In this document: positions 20,084-29,555 of the stretch, piece after piece | How the letters are laid out: the number at the start of each line of letters is the position of its first letter | How positions within the stretch are numbered: the first letter of the stretch is position 1 | Source: Pseudomonadota bacterium | GTDB taxonomy: Bacteria > Desulfobacterota > DSM-4660 > Desulfatiglandales > B25-G16 | DNA: 39,658 bases | Assembly: GCA_030603345.1 (NCBI GenBank) | Contig: JAUVXZ010000005.1 | Coordinates: forward strand, 1 to 39,658 | Direction of reading: 5' to 3' | Notes under the pieces: generated by a model | What the model was told of the DNA's origin: nothing | What the model saw: only the letters and a program-made list of their open reading frames with translations | The model's database searches: none | Made by a program: the position numbers and the translations under genes

Positions 20084-20689
20084 TTAATGAGGCTTAACCT
20101 GCAGAAAGACATTTCTATCTGCCCAGTTGATTTCCTTCAACCTTTTTAAATCGATTTTTTCACCATCCAGCTTAACCCCCTTGCACCCTGCCCAGAAATC
20201 ATCTGGCTGTCTTTTGAACAAATCTGAGAGGTCCTTTCCCTTGACCCAAATACCGCGTTTAAGGAAAGATGGTCCCAGCTCTTTAAGGAGCAAATTGAAA
20301 AGCTTCAGGAAAATCATGCCCTCATGATGTGGCTCAGGGGCAGCTTCCTCTCTGTGAGAGATCTGGCTGCGCATTGGGGCATAGTAACCTCCCCTTCGCA
20401 ATGTGGCCCCAGCAAGTCCTGGCAAGGCGGCAGAAAGGGCCAAGGTTGATCCCTCCTTGACAGTGGCAGAATCCACATTATCGACAGGCTTGCCATCCAG
20501 AAAAATGGTCTGAATTCTGTTCTCAACATATTCCGGGCTCAAGCCAAGTTGCTGGCAGAGTAATGACTCGATGGTGGAACCTACCTCTGCCTTCACCATG
20601 AAACCCTGCTGCACAAGCAGAAAAAACCTCGGGATGAGGTCATCCTCCAGACACAAACAAAGGTTCGTAGCGGAAAAGAATGGAAACAA
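20084..20689 (-). CDS. Hypothetical protein with putative N-terminal beta-grasp (ThiS/MoaD-like) region, adjacent to AOR
   Basis: RFFLLVQQGFMVKAEVGSTIESLLCQQLGL...IQTIFLDGKPVDNVDSATVKEGSTLALSAALPGLAGA follows the beta-grasp pattern; downstream of and co-directional with AOR. Exact start uncertain. Confidence 0.6.
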   Translation of the reverse strand: MFPFFSATNLCLCLEDDLIPRFFLLVQQGFMVKAEVGSTIESLLCQQLGLSPEYVENRIQTIFLDGKPVDNVDSATVKEGSTLALSAALPGLAGATLRRGGYYAPMRSQISHREEAAPEPHHEGMIFLKLFNLLLKELGPSFLKRGIWVKGKDLSDLFKRQPDDFWAGCKGVKLDGEKIDLKRLKEINWADRNVFLQVKPH

Positions 20690-20710
20690 TTTTTTCCCCA
20701 GATAAGAGAA

Positions 20711-20736
20711 TGGGGAGACCCGGCACAGGTCTCCCC
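20711..20736. repeat. 10-bp perfect inverted repeat between AOR and downstream gene
   Basis: TGGGGAGACC-cggcac(a)-GGTCTCCCCA; no clear T-tract on the minus-strand side. Confidence 0.6.
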
Positions 20737-20762
20737 ATCTATACAGAAGAGAGCCTTATCCC

Positions 20763-22499
20763 CTACCAGTTAAAGAAGGTATCCAGATCCTCATCCTTCA
20801 CCTGGAACGTGAGGTTGTGAGGCGGTAGGGACTCCTTCTTGAAGAATTCAGGCAGCCGGTCGTGTTGGGCAGTAAAACCGGCCCTGGTATTGAAGTCCCT
20901 CTCGTTCTTGAGAATAGATTTGCCCAGCTCGGTCACATCATCGGCATTCAGGTTCAACCCATAAAAGGCATTGATCATATCAATCAGTGCTTGAAATGTG
21001 TCAGGCTGGTCCAGAACTGGAAAGGCAACGAAGAGACACATACCTGTGGCATCAACAGCAGCAGTGGCAATCTGGAGGTTTCTGGAAAGTTCCACCTGGC
21101 CTTCTGGCTTCAGTGGATCAACGCTTCCCCCGACGTTCAGAACATTGGTCGCTACAGCATAACCCGCAGTATGATCTGCCCCCATGGTGCTGGTAGCATA
21201 GGTGACCCCGATGCCATGGATCGCGCGAGGATCATAGGCCGGAAGTGCCTGACCTTTGACAACTGGGACCCTCTCCACACCAAACACCTTGCCGGTTACG
21301 GCTGCTCCATTTCCCAGGATACGTCCTAGGGGGGTCCCTTTACCCACTTCCTTCACAAGATTAATGGCCGCCTCGGCATCTCCAAACTTTGCCAGGCCAG
21401 CCTCCATGGCCACCCCAATGGTGGCGCCCATCTCGATGGTATCCAGGCCGTAATCATCATCCAGGCGGTCCAGCATCGCAATAGAGTCCAGATCATCTAT
21501 CCCACAATTTCCACCGTGCGCCCAGACCGTCTCATATTCCGGCTGTTTGGTCAGGTAATTGCCGTCTTTGTCCACGTAAATGCCGGAGCACTTGATAACG
21601 CAGCCCCTGTGACAGCCATGGGTGGCGGATCCACCCCTAGCTGTCTCCGTTTCAGCCTGGGTTTCCCCGCTAATCTTCTGACACGTATCAAAGCGGCCCA
21701 ACTTGAAGTTTTTTGTCGGGTATCCCCCGGCCTCGTTGATCACATTGGTCAATACGTTGGTCCCATAGGCGGGAAGTCCCTCACCGCTAACAGGATGTTT
21801 TTTGAGACCTTCAACCCACGCCTTATTGGCTTCTTTGAATTTCTCAGGATCCTTCGGGCTTCGCATCTTCATCCCGGTGTCATCAAGCACGATGACCTTT
21901 ACACCCTTGGCGCCCATGACAGCACCTACTCCTCCTCGGCCTGCATGCCGGGTTGGTCTCAGCTCCATGTCTGTGCATGCCACAGAGGCTGCAGACATCT
22001 TCATCTCACCAGCGGGTCCGATGCAGATGCACGCGATTTTATCCCCATATTCACCTTTTATCTTGTCCACAAGGTCGTAGTTGCCCAGCATCTTGAGGCC
22101 ATTATCGGGGGTTATTTTTACCCCATCCTTGTTGATGAACACCTTGTAAAGGGTATCATCTTTGGGTTTCCCTTCCAGGACTATAGCTGCATAGCCTAAC
22201 CTGGCCAGAACCTGAGAAGCCTGCCCCCCTGCGTTTGCCTCTTTGATAGTACCCGTGAGTGGGCTCTTACAGCCTACCGAAATCCTCCCTGACATGGCCC
22301 CAGTTGTTCCGCTCAGCAAGCCAGGGGCAATGACCAGTTTATTATTTTCCCCAAGCGGATGGCATAGCGGATCTACTTCCTTAGAAATCACTGCGGAAGT
22401 CAATGCTCTGCCCCCCAGGCCCGAATAATCCCGCAGGGGTTCCTCAGTGGCTTTAGGACCGCCTTCTGCTCCCATGTTGATTCTTAATATCTTGTCCAT
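20763..22499 (-). CDS. Aldehyde:ferredoxin oxidoreductase family (tungsten/molybdopterin) protein
   Basis: MDKILRINM...YSGLGGRALTSAVI; SGTTGAMSGRISVGCKSPLTGTIKEANAGG; HAGRGGVGAVMGAKGVKVIV; THGCHRGCVIKCSG. ATG at ~22499 preferred over track start 22577. Confidence 0.93.
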   Translation of the reverse strand: MDKILRINMGAEGGPKATEEPLRDYSGLGGRALTSAVISKEVDPLCHPLGENNKLVIAPGLLSGTTGAMSGRISVGCKSPLTGTIKEANAGGQASQVLARLGYAAIVLEGKPKDDTLYKVFINKDGVKITPDNGLKMLGNYDLVDKIKGEYGDKIACICIGPAGEMKMSAASVACTDMELRPTRHAGRGGVGAVMGAKGVKVIVLDDTGMKMRSPKDPEKFKEANKAWVEGLKKHPVSGEGLPAYGTNVLTNVINEAGGYPTKNFKLGRFDTCQKISGETQAETETARGGSATHGCHRGCVIKCSGIYVDKDGNYLTKQPEYETVWAHGGNCGIDDLDSIAMLDRLDDDYGLDTIEMGATIGVAMEAGLAKFGDAEAAINLVKEVGKGTPLGRILGNGAAVTGKVFGVERVPVVKGQALPAYDPRAIHGIGVTYATSTMGADHTAGYAVATNVLNVGGSVDPLKPEGQVELSRNLQIATAAVDATGMCLFVAFPVLDQPDTFQALIDMINAFYGLNLNADDVTELGKSILKNERDFNTRAGFTAQHDRLPEFFKKESLPPHNLTFQVKDEDLDTFFNW

Positions 22500-22671
22500 A
22501 AACGTCCTCCTTCCCCCCCGCTTATAGTAATATGTTTCTGTAAGTGTTCTCACCCCAGCAAGCTGGGCCAAAATCATGCCTGACAGAGTGAAATGTATAT
22601 GCTAATGACCCCAATTAGAGTGACTACCGCCACTCCTCCCAAATGTCAAGAAAAATAGGAATATTAATAAC

Positions 22672-22691
22672 TTATGTCAATTCCGACATAA
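22672..22691. promoter_or_regulatory. 20-bp dyad overlapping a candidate -35 box upstream of AOR
   Basis: TTATGTC-aattcc-GACATAA. On the minus strand this contains TTGACA followed 17 nt later by TATTTT, reading toward AOR. Confidence 0.45.
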
Positions 22692-22768
22692 ATCTTTATG
22701 CATTCCTACCTCTTATATTATACGAGTTAGGTAACAGAGCCTCTCGCCTTCCCTTTCTGTCACTGTTC

Positions 22769-25477
22769 CTATTTCACCATAATCCTCGCATCTACAACCC
22801 AGTAACCCTCTCCCCGCGGCATTACCTTTACCGGGTTAAAGTCGAGCTCTGCAATTTGTGGAGTATCTTCTATCATGGCCGAGAGCCTCAGTAGTAAATC
22901 CTCCACGGCAGAGGTATCGGCGGGCGGCGAACCCCTGAACCCATCAAAGAGCTTTCTCATCTTGATAGAGCCCACCAGTTCCTTGGCATCGGAATCGGTA
23001 AGAGGGTGCAGTCTGACGGCCACGTCCTTCATCAATTCTGCATATATTCCTCCAAGGCCAAACATGATGAGCGGACCGAAGGATGGATCCTCCGTCATTC
23101 CAACGATCGCCTCTGTTCCACCGGTTACCATGCGCTGCACAGTAACGCCCTCCATCTCATCCTCACGGTTAATCTCGGCAAGCTTGGCCTTAATATCATT
23201 AAAGGCTCTCTCCACCTCACTCTCTGATGTGAGGTTCAGCTTCACTCCACCGACATCGGTCTTATGAGTAATGCTAGGGGAGGCCAGCTTAACTGCAACG
23301 GGGAATCCTACCCTTGAGCCTGCCGCAGCTGCCCCGGCTGCCGTCTCGCTCATGATTGTCACGGCAAAACGTACGCCATAACAGCTCAGCAGGTCGGCTA
23401 TCTCCTGTGCAGAGAGCCAGAGCGGCCTCTGAGCGCTCTGGGTCATTGCTTTCTCAATTGTCTTTCGAGCCTTTTCTCGCTTGACACCACGAATCTTTGG
23501 AATGATTCCCTTGGCCCTCCTCAGCCATTCGCTATACTCAACTGCCCTGGCCAAGGCCGAGACTGCATCCTCGGGGAAGGGATAAGAGGGCACAAACTTC
23601 TCCCTGAAATCCAGCTTTGCCTTGAAACCCTTTTGACCCATGAAACAGGCCAACAGAGGCTTTCGCTGCCGCATGAAGAGAGGAGCTACTCGCCGTATGC
23701 TATCTTCCATAGCCTTCGGGGGGACGACTACCGGCGGTACAAATATGATAATAACGGCATCAGTGTCCTTGTCACGGGCTAGGAGCTTTAATACACCTTC
23801 GTACTCCTCCTCTGTGGCGCCGCCGGTCAAATCGAGGGGGTTATGAATCCCGATATCCCGCTTGCTGATTGCGCTTATTTCCTTTCTCATCTCTGGAGAG
23901 AATTCCGGCAGCACGAGGCCGTGGTTCTCGCAGGCATCAGCAGCAAGTATACCTGGACCGCCTCCATTGGTTACTATAACTATCCTTCTGCCCTTGGGCA
24001 GTGGTTGGTTTGAGAGCATAGTAGCCACATCGAAAAGCTCCTCCAAAGTGTTTACCCTTATCATGCCGGCCTGGCGAAACAACGCATCTGTGGCTATCTC
24101 CGAGGTAGCCAGGGCCCCTGTGTGGGACGAGGCAGCGCGGGATCCTGCAGGGCTCGTGCCACTCTTGACTGCGACTATCGGCTTGGTTGCTGAAACCCTC
24201 CGAGCAATACGCGCAAACTTACGCGGGTTGCCGAAGGACTCCAGGTACAGCAAGATAACCTTTGTTGCCGGGTCCTGTTCCCAGTATTGGAGGAGATCAT
24301 TTGCAGATATGTCGGCACGATTGCCCACGCTCAAGAAGGTGGAGATGCCCATATTAAGGTTGTTGGCATAATCTAGGATAGCCAGCCCTAATCCACCGCT
24401 CTGCGAGAGGAAAGCAACATTACCCGGTGGGGGGTAAACCGGTGAAAAGCTGGCGTTCAAATTTATGGCGGTGTCGGTATTGATTATCCCCATGCAGTTT
24501 GGACCTACGAGCCGCATGCCGTGACCCAGGGTAATATCGCGGAGCTCCCTTTCGCGATGGGCCCCCTCGGGCCCTCTCTCCTTGAACCCATCGGATATGA
24601 CCACTATAGCGTGCACTCCTTTGCGCCCGCATTCGTCTGCTACCCTGGTGACAAGCGGGGCAGGCACCACAATAACCGCCAGATCCACATTGCCCGGGAC
24701 CTCGACTATTGAAGGATAGGCCTTCACCGACAGTACCGCTTGGGCATTAGGGTTAACCGGGTAAAGGATTCCGGAAAAGCCGTTTTCCATTATGCACTTG
24801 AAAAGAAGCTGCCCAATGCTGCCTGGCTTTGTTGAAGCACCGATGACCGCCACGGATTTTGGGTATAGGAGGGAACGAAGTGAGGCCACTGTTGAGATAC
24901 GCTCCCTTTCCTCCTCTCTCTTGAGTACCTTTTTGGTTCGGCCAATAGGGAGGGTGACGTGATATACACCCTCCTGAAGTTCGCTGGTAATGTGGAAGCC
25001 GTAATCCCTGAAAACGGTCATCATTTCTTCATTTTCAGCCAGCACATCTGCTTCGAAGGTGGTGATGCCGTTTTCTCGCGCTACATTAGTCAGCCACTCC
25101 ATGAGCTTGGTTCCGATACCCTTTCCTTGATAGGCATCCTCGATGACCAAGGCCACCTCCGCTGAATGTTTAATGGGCAGACGGTAGTAACGCCCGATGG
25201 CCACTATATCCTGACGCTGATCCCCCAGTACTTCGGCTACAAACGCAAAGGTATTGATGTAGTCCACCGTACAGAACCGAATAGCCTCCTCCATGGTCAA
25301 CTTGGGCAAAGAATGGAAGCGCAGGTATTTGGTGCGGCGGCTGAGCCGGGAAACAAACGCAAGCCAGGAATCAGTATCCTCGCTTCTGATCGGCCTCAGC
25401 ATCATTCTTGAGCCATCCTTCAGAAGCACCTCCGTCTCATACTGTGATGGGTATGCCCTATCAACTTGTCCAGCCAT
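22769..25477 (-). CDS. GNAT acetyltransferase (N-terminal) fused to ADP-forming acyl-CoA synthetase / CoA-binding + ATP-grasp domains
   Basis: N-term GNAT (VALVIEDAYQGKGIGTKLMEWL); CoA-binding (SVAVIGASTKPGSIGQLLFKCI; GPNCMGIINT); SSHTGALA; C-term ATP-grasp (PVAVKLASPSITHKTDVGGVKLNL). Confidence 0.93.
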   Translation of the reverse strand: MAGQVDRAYPSQYETEVLLKDGSRMMLRPIRSEDTDSWLAFVSRLSRRTKYLRFHSLPKLTMEEAIRFCTVDYINTFAFVAEVLGDQRQDIVAIGRYYRLPIKHSAEVALVIEDAYQGKGIGTKLMEWLTNVARENGITTFEADVLAENEEMMTVFRDYGFHITSELQEGVYHVTLPIGRTKKVLKREEERERISTVASLRSLLYPKSVAVIGASTKPGSIGQLLFKCIMENGFSGILYPVNPNAQAVLSVKAYPSIVEVPGNVDLAVIVVPAPLVTRVADECGRKGVHAIVVISDGFKERGPEGAHRERELRDITLGHGMRLVGPNCMGIINTDTAINLNASFSPVYPPPGNVAFLSQSGGLGLAILDYANNLNMGISTFLSVGNRADISANDLLQYWEQDPATKVILLYLESFGNPRKFARIARRVSATKPIVAVKSGTSPAGSRAASSHTGALATSEIATDALFRQAGMIRVNTLEELFDVATMLSNQPLPKGRRIVIVTNGGGPGILAADACENHGLVLPEFSPEMRKEISAISKRDIGIHNPLDLTGGATEEEYEGVLKLLARDKDTDAVIIIFVPPVVVPPKAMEDSIRRVAPLFMRQRKPLLACFMGQKGFKAKLDFREKFVPSYPFPEDAVSALARAVEYSEWLRRAKGIIPKIRGVKREKARKTIEKAMTQSAQRPLWLSAQEIADLLSCYGVRFAVTIMSETAAGAAAAGSRVGFPVAVKLASPSITHKTDVGGVKLNLTSESEVERAFNDIKAKLAEINREDEMEGVTVQRMVTGGTEAIVGMTEDPSFGPLIMFGLGGIYAELMKDVAVRLHPLTDSDAKELVGSIKMRKLFDGFRGSPPADTSAVEDLLLRLSAMIEDTPQIAELDFNPVKVMPRGEGYWVVDARIMVK

Positions 25478-25658
25478 ATCTAACTCCTCTTTGTTGCGTT
25501 AATCATTATAATAATTCATATACAAAAGATTAATCAAATCTAAATGATAGAGACCAAGATAATACTAACCAAAAATATTTGAAATTTTCATAGTATTTCT
25601 CAAGCCGGACAACACCAAACCAAGGAATTACAAACCTATAATTTCAAATGTAAAAGCT

Positions 25659-25833
25659 CAAATGCCAAACAAAATCCAAATGCCTAAATCCAAAATGCAC
25701 CTACCCAGAATGTTGCTTTTAAATTAAAGTGAGTTTCTCTAATCAAACACCGGTCTCCTAACACCATATAACCTAATTTTGACATTGTGTATTTGTCATT
25801 CATTGGACATTTGGATTTTGGAATTTGACATTT
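25659..25833. repeat. AT-rich MITE-like inverted repeat element
   Basis: Left arm caaatgccaaacaaaatccaaatg (25659-25682); right arm catttggattttggaatttgacattt (25808-25833), imperfect reverse complement. Confidence 0.55.
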
Positions 25834-26197
25834 TTTCATTATGCTGATGATTTACCGTAATACTTAAAATCTAAGAGATAATCTCTCAGGATGAGCATGT
25901 AAGAATCTATATTTGATAGAAGGTTCCTCAGTGGGTTAACAACCCTCAAGAGAAAAACTGAACGAGTGCAGAACCTCCCCTGGCAACGAAAGTAAAAAAG
26001 GATAAAATAATTTCAAAGGTAAGATTGTTTACAAAGATAAAACGAGGCTACCAAAATCAGCATATGTCAATTTGTTTTTCCTAAACAATCAAAGATAATT
26101 TATCAAAAACAGCACAGATATGATAGAAAAGAAAGAAATTTCGGCAAATACATATTGAATATTTCCTGGAAATCCCAAGAGCAACGGAGAGAAGCTA

Positions 26198-26497
26198 ATT
26201 TCTTTTGAAACTGAAATAGATAAAAAGGAAATAGATCGGCAGAAGCAGCGGGCCAGGAAACTGAGGCAATCTGCATGGTGGCAAAGAAAGGTGTCTAAGG
26301 GGATTTGCTATTACTGCGGCCGACATGTTGATCCGGGGGAGTTGACCATGGATCATATCGTCCCCCTTATTCGGGGCGGAAAAAGCACCAAAGGTAATCT
26401 TGTGCCTGCCTGCAAGGATTGTAACAATAAAAAGAAATATCTTCTACCTATTGAGTGGGATGAATACCTGCAAAGTCTCGCGCAGAGAGAACCGTGA
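26198..26497 (+). CDS. HNH endonuclease (non-canonical ATT start proposed; track start GTG 26291)
   Basis: CYYCGRHVDPGELTMDHIVPLIRGGKSTKGNLVPACKDCNNKKK; coding-like in-frame extension upstream of 26291; GGAGAG 6 nt before ATT 26198. Confidence 0.75.
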   Translation: MSFETEIDKKEIDRQKQRARKLRQSAWWQRKVSKGICYYCGRHVDPGELTMDHIVPLIRGGKSTKGNLVPACKDCNNKKKYLLPIEWDEYLQSLAQREP

Positions 26498-26520
26498 GCT
26501 ATGACCAAGTGTCACCAGTG

Positions 26521-26844
26521 TTACAGCGCCTTTCCGCAGTAAGGGCAGAAGGTAAAATCCGGATTTGTAGGTCTTCCACAAGAGGGGCATCTGTTCTCCC
26601 CCCGCATCTGCTCGAAATCCGTTCTATCCATTCTAGCGCCATGTTCGTCCATGACAGTGTTGCATTTTTCACACATCAAGAATGGGGTCCCCCGCTTGAC
26701 TGGAAACAGGGGGATAAAGAACAGGCTCACATAATGATCAACCCGCCTCTGGTACACACCCACATGACCACAGGCCGGGCAGGATCTCGGTTGCTTATCA
26801 ACTAAAACCGTCTTCGGTTGTATTCCCCCAATAAAGAAAAACAT
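26521..26844 (-). CDS. Zinc-ribbon protein
   Basis: CPACGHVG..., CEKCNTV, CPSCGRPTNPDFTFCPYCGKAL: several CxxC pairs. Confidence 0.75.
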   Translation of the reverse strand: MFFFIGGIQPKTVLVDKQPRSCPACGHVGVYQRRVDHYVSLFFIPLFPVKRGTPFLMCEKCNTVMDEHGARMDRTDFEQMRGENRCPSCGRPTNPDFTFCPYCGKAL

Positions 26845-26871
26845 CGGTAATAGTGTCTATATAGTATAAGT

Positions 26872-26895
26872 TTTTGCTTATACTAAACTACTTTC
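26872..26895. promoter_or_regulatory. 9-bp perfect inverted repeat upstream of zinc-ribbon gene
   Basis: TAGTATAAG-tttttg-CTTATACTA, 28 bp upstream of the 26844 start. Confidence 0.4.
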
Positions 26896-27409
26896 CCCTT
26901 CTTCATCAATTGAAAAGTGTCCTACCCAAGATTTGATCAACCAATCGCCTCATCTGGGCTCTGAACTGGTCTGGCGGGCCGTTGATTCGACCGAGGGTTA
27001 TTTTAAATGAAGGCCAATTAGATTCTGATTATTTCAGCCGCAACTCATCATAATAGCAGACGAATGAGATTCGTTGATATTATCTTGAAATATGTGTTTC
27101 CTATGGATATTTTTTCGCTGCCAAGGTTAAATCCGATCTCTTTTCCACGTGCTTCCTCCTTGTTGTCCTATTTATCCAATTTGCCCGATTCCCTCACTCA
27201 ATGGAGACAAATCTTTCAAGCATGCCGGTTCGGCCTGTCAAGCTAAATGTGTATTCCTGTTTTTACACACCTTTTCCTCCATGCTATTGTCCTGCTCTCG
27301 AAAATTCCGCGTATCCCTTTACAAGATGAAAACGGAGTGATATTAGGAATTAGACAAAAATTTCACCTATCTCTTTAACGATTTCGCCAAGGGTTTCGGA
27401 GGGATCATC

Positions 27410-28348
27410 TTGAATTTCGATTTGTGTGAAAGAATCGTAGAGAACATATCTAAAGTGATTGTGGGTAAAGACCGTTCTATTGAACTGCTGCTCGTGGCCC
27501 TTCTGGCGGATGGTCATGTGCTGATAGAGGATGTTCCGGGGCTAGGGAAAACCTTAATGGCCAAATCCCTGGCGAGAAGTATTGGCGGATCTGTTAAAAG
27601 GGTGCAATTTACCCCAGACCTATTGCCTGCGGATATTACGGGTTTTAATGTCTATAATCAGCAAACCGGCCAGTTTACATTTCAACCCGGGCCGGTTATT
27701 ACCAATATTCTTCTGGCTGATGAGATTAACCGCACTATTCCTCGCACCCAGGCCAGCCTGCTGGAGAGCATGGAGGAGCGCCAAGTAACCGTGGATGGCA
27801 AAACCTTTCCCCTTCCTCATCCTTTTTTTGTCATGGCAACCCAGAATCCCATTGAACTGGAAGGTACATTCCCCTTGCCGGAGGCGCAGCTGGACAGGTT
27901 TCTCCTTAAAATAAAGCTGGGGTATCCCGAGAAAGACGAAGAGATTTCGATACTGGAGCGCTTTCAAGAGGAAAACCCCCTGCTTGAGCTCGAGGCCGTG
28001 GCAAATCCTGAACAGATTACCGAACTGCAACAGGCACGGAAAAAAGTTCGTATCTCCTCTCCGGTACGGCAATACATAACAGACATTGTGCGGGCCACTC
28101 GCGGTCATAAGTCCTTGCGTTTCGGGGCCAGCCCACGAGGATCTCTCGGTTTAATGCGCACCGGTCAAGCACTGGCAGCCCTGCGAGGGCGTGAATATGT
28201 GCTGCCCGATGATATCAAGTATTTGGTGCGGCCCGTTCTCGCTCACCGATTGATTCTCAAAGAGGAAGAGCGGTTGCAGGAAAAAAAACAAGAGTATTTT
28301 CTAGAGGACATCATAAACCAGATACCAGTGCCTGCTCCCAGCGGGTAA
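27410..28348 (+). CDS. MoxR family AAA ATPase (TTG start)
   Basis: IEDVPGLGKTLMAKSLA Walker A; NILLADEINR Walker B; MATQNPIELEGTFPLPEAQLDRF; GGAGG 7 nt upstream of the TTG. Confidence 0.94.
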   Translation: MNFDLCERIVENISKVIVGKDRSIELLLVALLADGHVLIEDVPGLGKTLMAKSLARSIGGSVKRVQFTPDLLPADITGFNVYNQQTGQFTFQPGPVITNILLADEINRTIPRTQASLLESMEERQVTVDGKTFPLPHPFFVMATQNPIELEGTFPLPEAQLDRFLLKIKLGYPEKDEEISILERFQEENPLLELEAVANPEQITELQQARKKVRISSPVRQYITDIVRATRGHKSLRFGASPRGSLGLMRTGQALAALRGREYVLPDDIKYLVRPVLAHRLILKEEERLQEKKQEYFLEDIINQIPVPAPSG

Positions 28349-28349
28349 A

Positions 28350-29555
28350 GTGAGGGTTATGGAGGCACAGGAACACAGATTGCCGACCCTCTTCATTATC
28401 CCACTGATCCAGTTTTTTGTGGGATTGCTGCTTTTTGTAGCCTTACTGCATGGCCAACGGGATCTCACTGTGTTGGCTTTTCTGGTTTTAGGTATGATGA
28501 TCGCCGCAAGACTCTGGAGCAGGTTAAGCCTTTCCGGCATAAAATCCTATTCAACAGTTGACGCGCAGAAGGTCTTTCCAGGAGAAACGCTCACCCTAAA
28601 AATGAGTGCTGAAAACGCGAAGCTTCTTCCGGTCTGGCTCCAGATGAAGGTGCCTGTGGATGGCGCACTGCATCCCTCCTCTAGGGAGACGACATTCGCA
28701 AAGGAAAGTGGCCTGTTGTGGTACCAAAGGGCGCAGTTCCAGTGGGAGTTAACTGCGCAACGGAGAGGAGTGCATGAAATAGGGCCGACCCAGGTGAAGG
28801 TGGCAGATCTCTTTGGGTTTTTCCCAAGGGAGAAAGAGGCCCAAGGGTCTCTCCATATCATTGTCTATCCACGACTCGTGCCGCTGAAACCCATTTCTTT
28901 ACCGAGGAGGGATTTGTTTGGTGTTCCAGGAGCCAAGAGCCCTGTGCGGGATCCCATCTACATACTCGGTACCAGGGATTACCAACATTGGCAGCCTGCC
29001 AGATATATTCACTGGAAGGCGAGTGCACGCCACAACCGGCTACAGGAAAAAATCTTTGAGCCTTCAGAGCAGGAGAAGGTACTGCTCGTCGTTGAGGTTG
29101 ATCAATTCGCACAAAATAGTGCGGGGGAGAGCTTCGAGCGCACCCTTGAAGTAGTGGCATCTTTAGCTGTTCGATTGGACCAGAGGGGTTACGCTTTGGG
29201 CTTGGTGACCAATGGTGTTTTTGTGGGAGGAGGCCCCACAATCCTTCCTATAGCAAGAGGTCCGCAGCAGTTGCCTGGTATTCTGGAGGCTCTCGCAAGG
29301 CTGCACATGGAACCCAATGGGGATCTCGTGGATATATTACGCAGTGGGTTAGGGTTGCCCTGGGGGGTGAGCTGTGTTCACTTCTCGTATGATCAGGATG
29401 GGGCAAGCCTCGCTACAGAGGGGTACTTTTCGCACCGGAAGGTACCCGTGGTGTTTGTGGTGAGCCAGCCCCGTTCTATCTCGGGAGAGGATAAAGCTCG
29501 GGGTAAGGTTTATAGCCTAGATGACATCTGTATCAAAAGGGCAGAGAGGAAATGA
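28350..29555 (+). CDS. DUF58 domain-containing protein
   Basis: REYQHWQPARYIHWKASAR-type DUF58 motif (GTRDYQHWQPARYIHWKASARHNRLQEKIFEP). Confidence 0.9.
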   Translation: MRVMEAQEHRLPTLFIIPLIQFFVGLLLFVALLHGQRDLTVLAFLVLGMMIAARLWSRLSLSGIKSYSTVDAQKVFPGETLTLKMSAENAKLLPVWLQMKVPVDGALHPSSRETTFAKESGLLWYQRAQFQWELTAQRRGVHEIGPTQVKVADLFGFFPREKEAQGSLHIIVYPRLVPLKPISLPRRDLFGVPGAKSPVRDPIYILGTRDYQHWQPARYIHWKASARHNRLQEKIFEPSEQEKVLLVVEVDQFAQNSAGESFERTLEVVASLAVRLDQRGYALGLVTNGVFVGGGPTILPIARGPQQLPGILEALARLHMEPNGDLVDILRSGLGLPWGVSCVHFSYDQDGASLATEGYFSHRKVPVVFVVSQPRSISGEDKARGKVYSLDDICIKRAERK

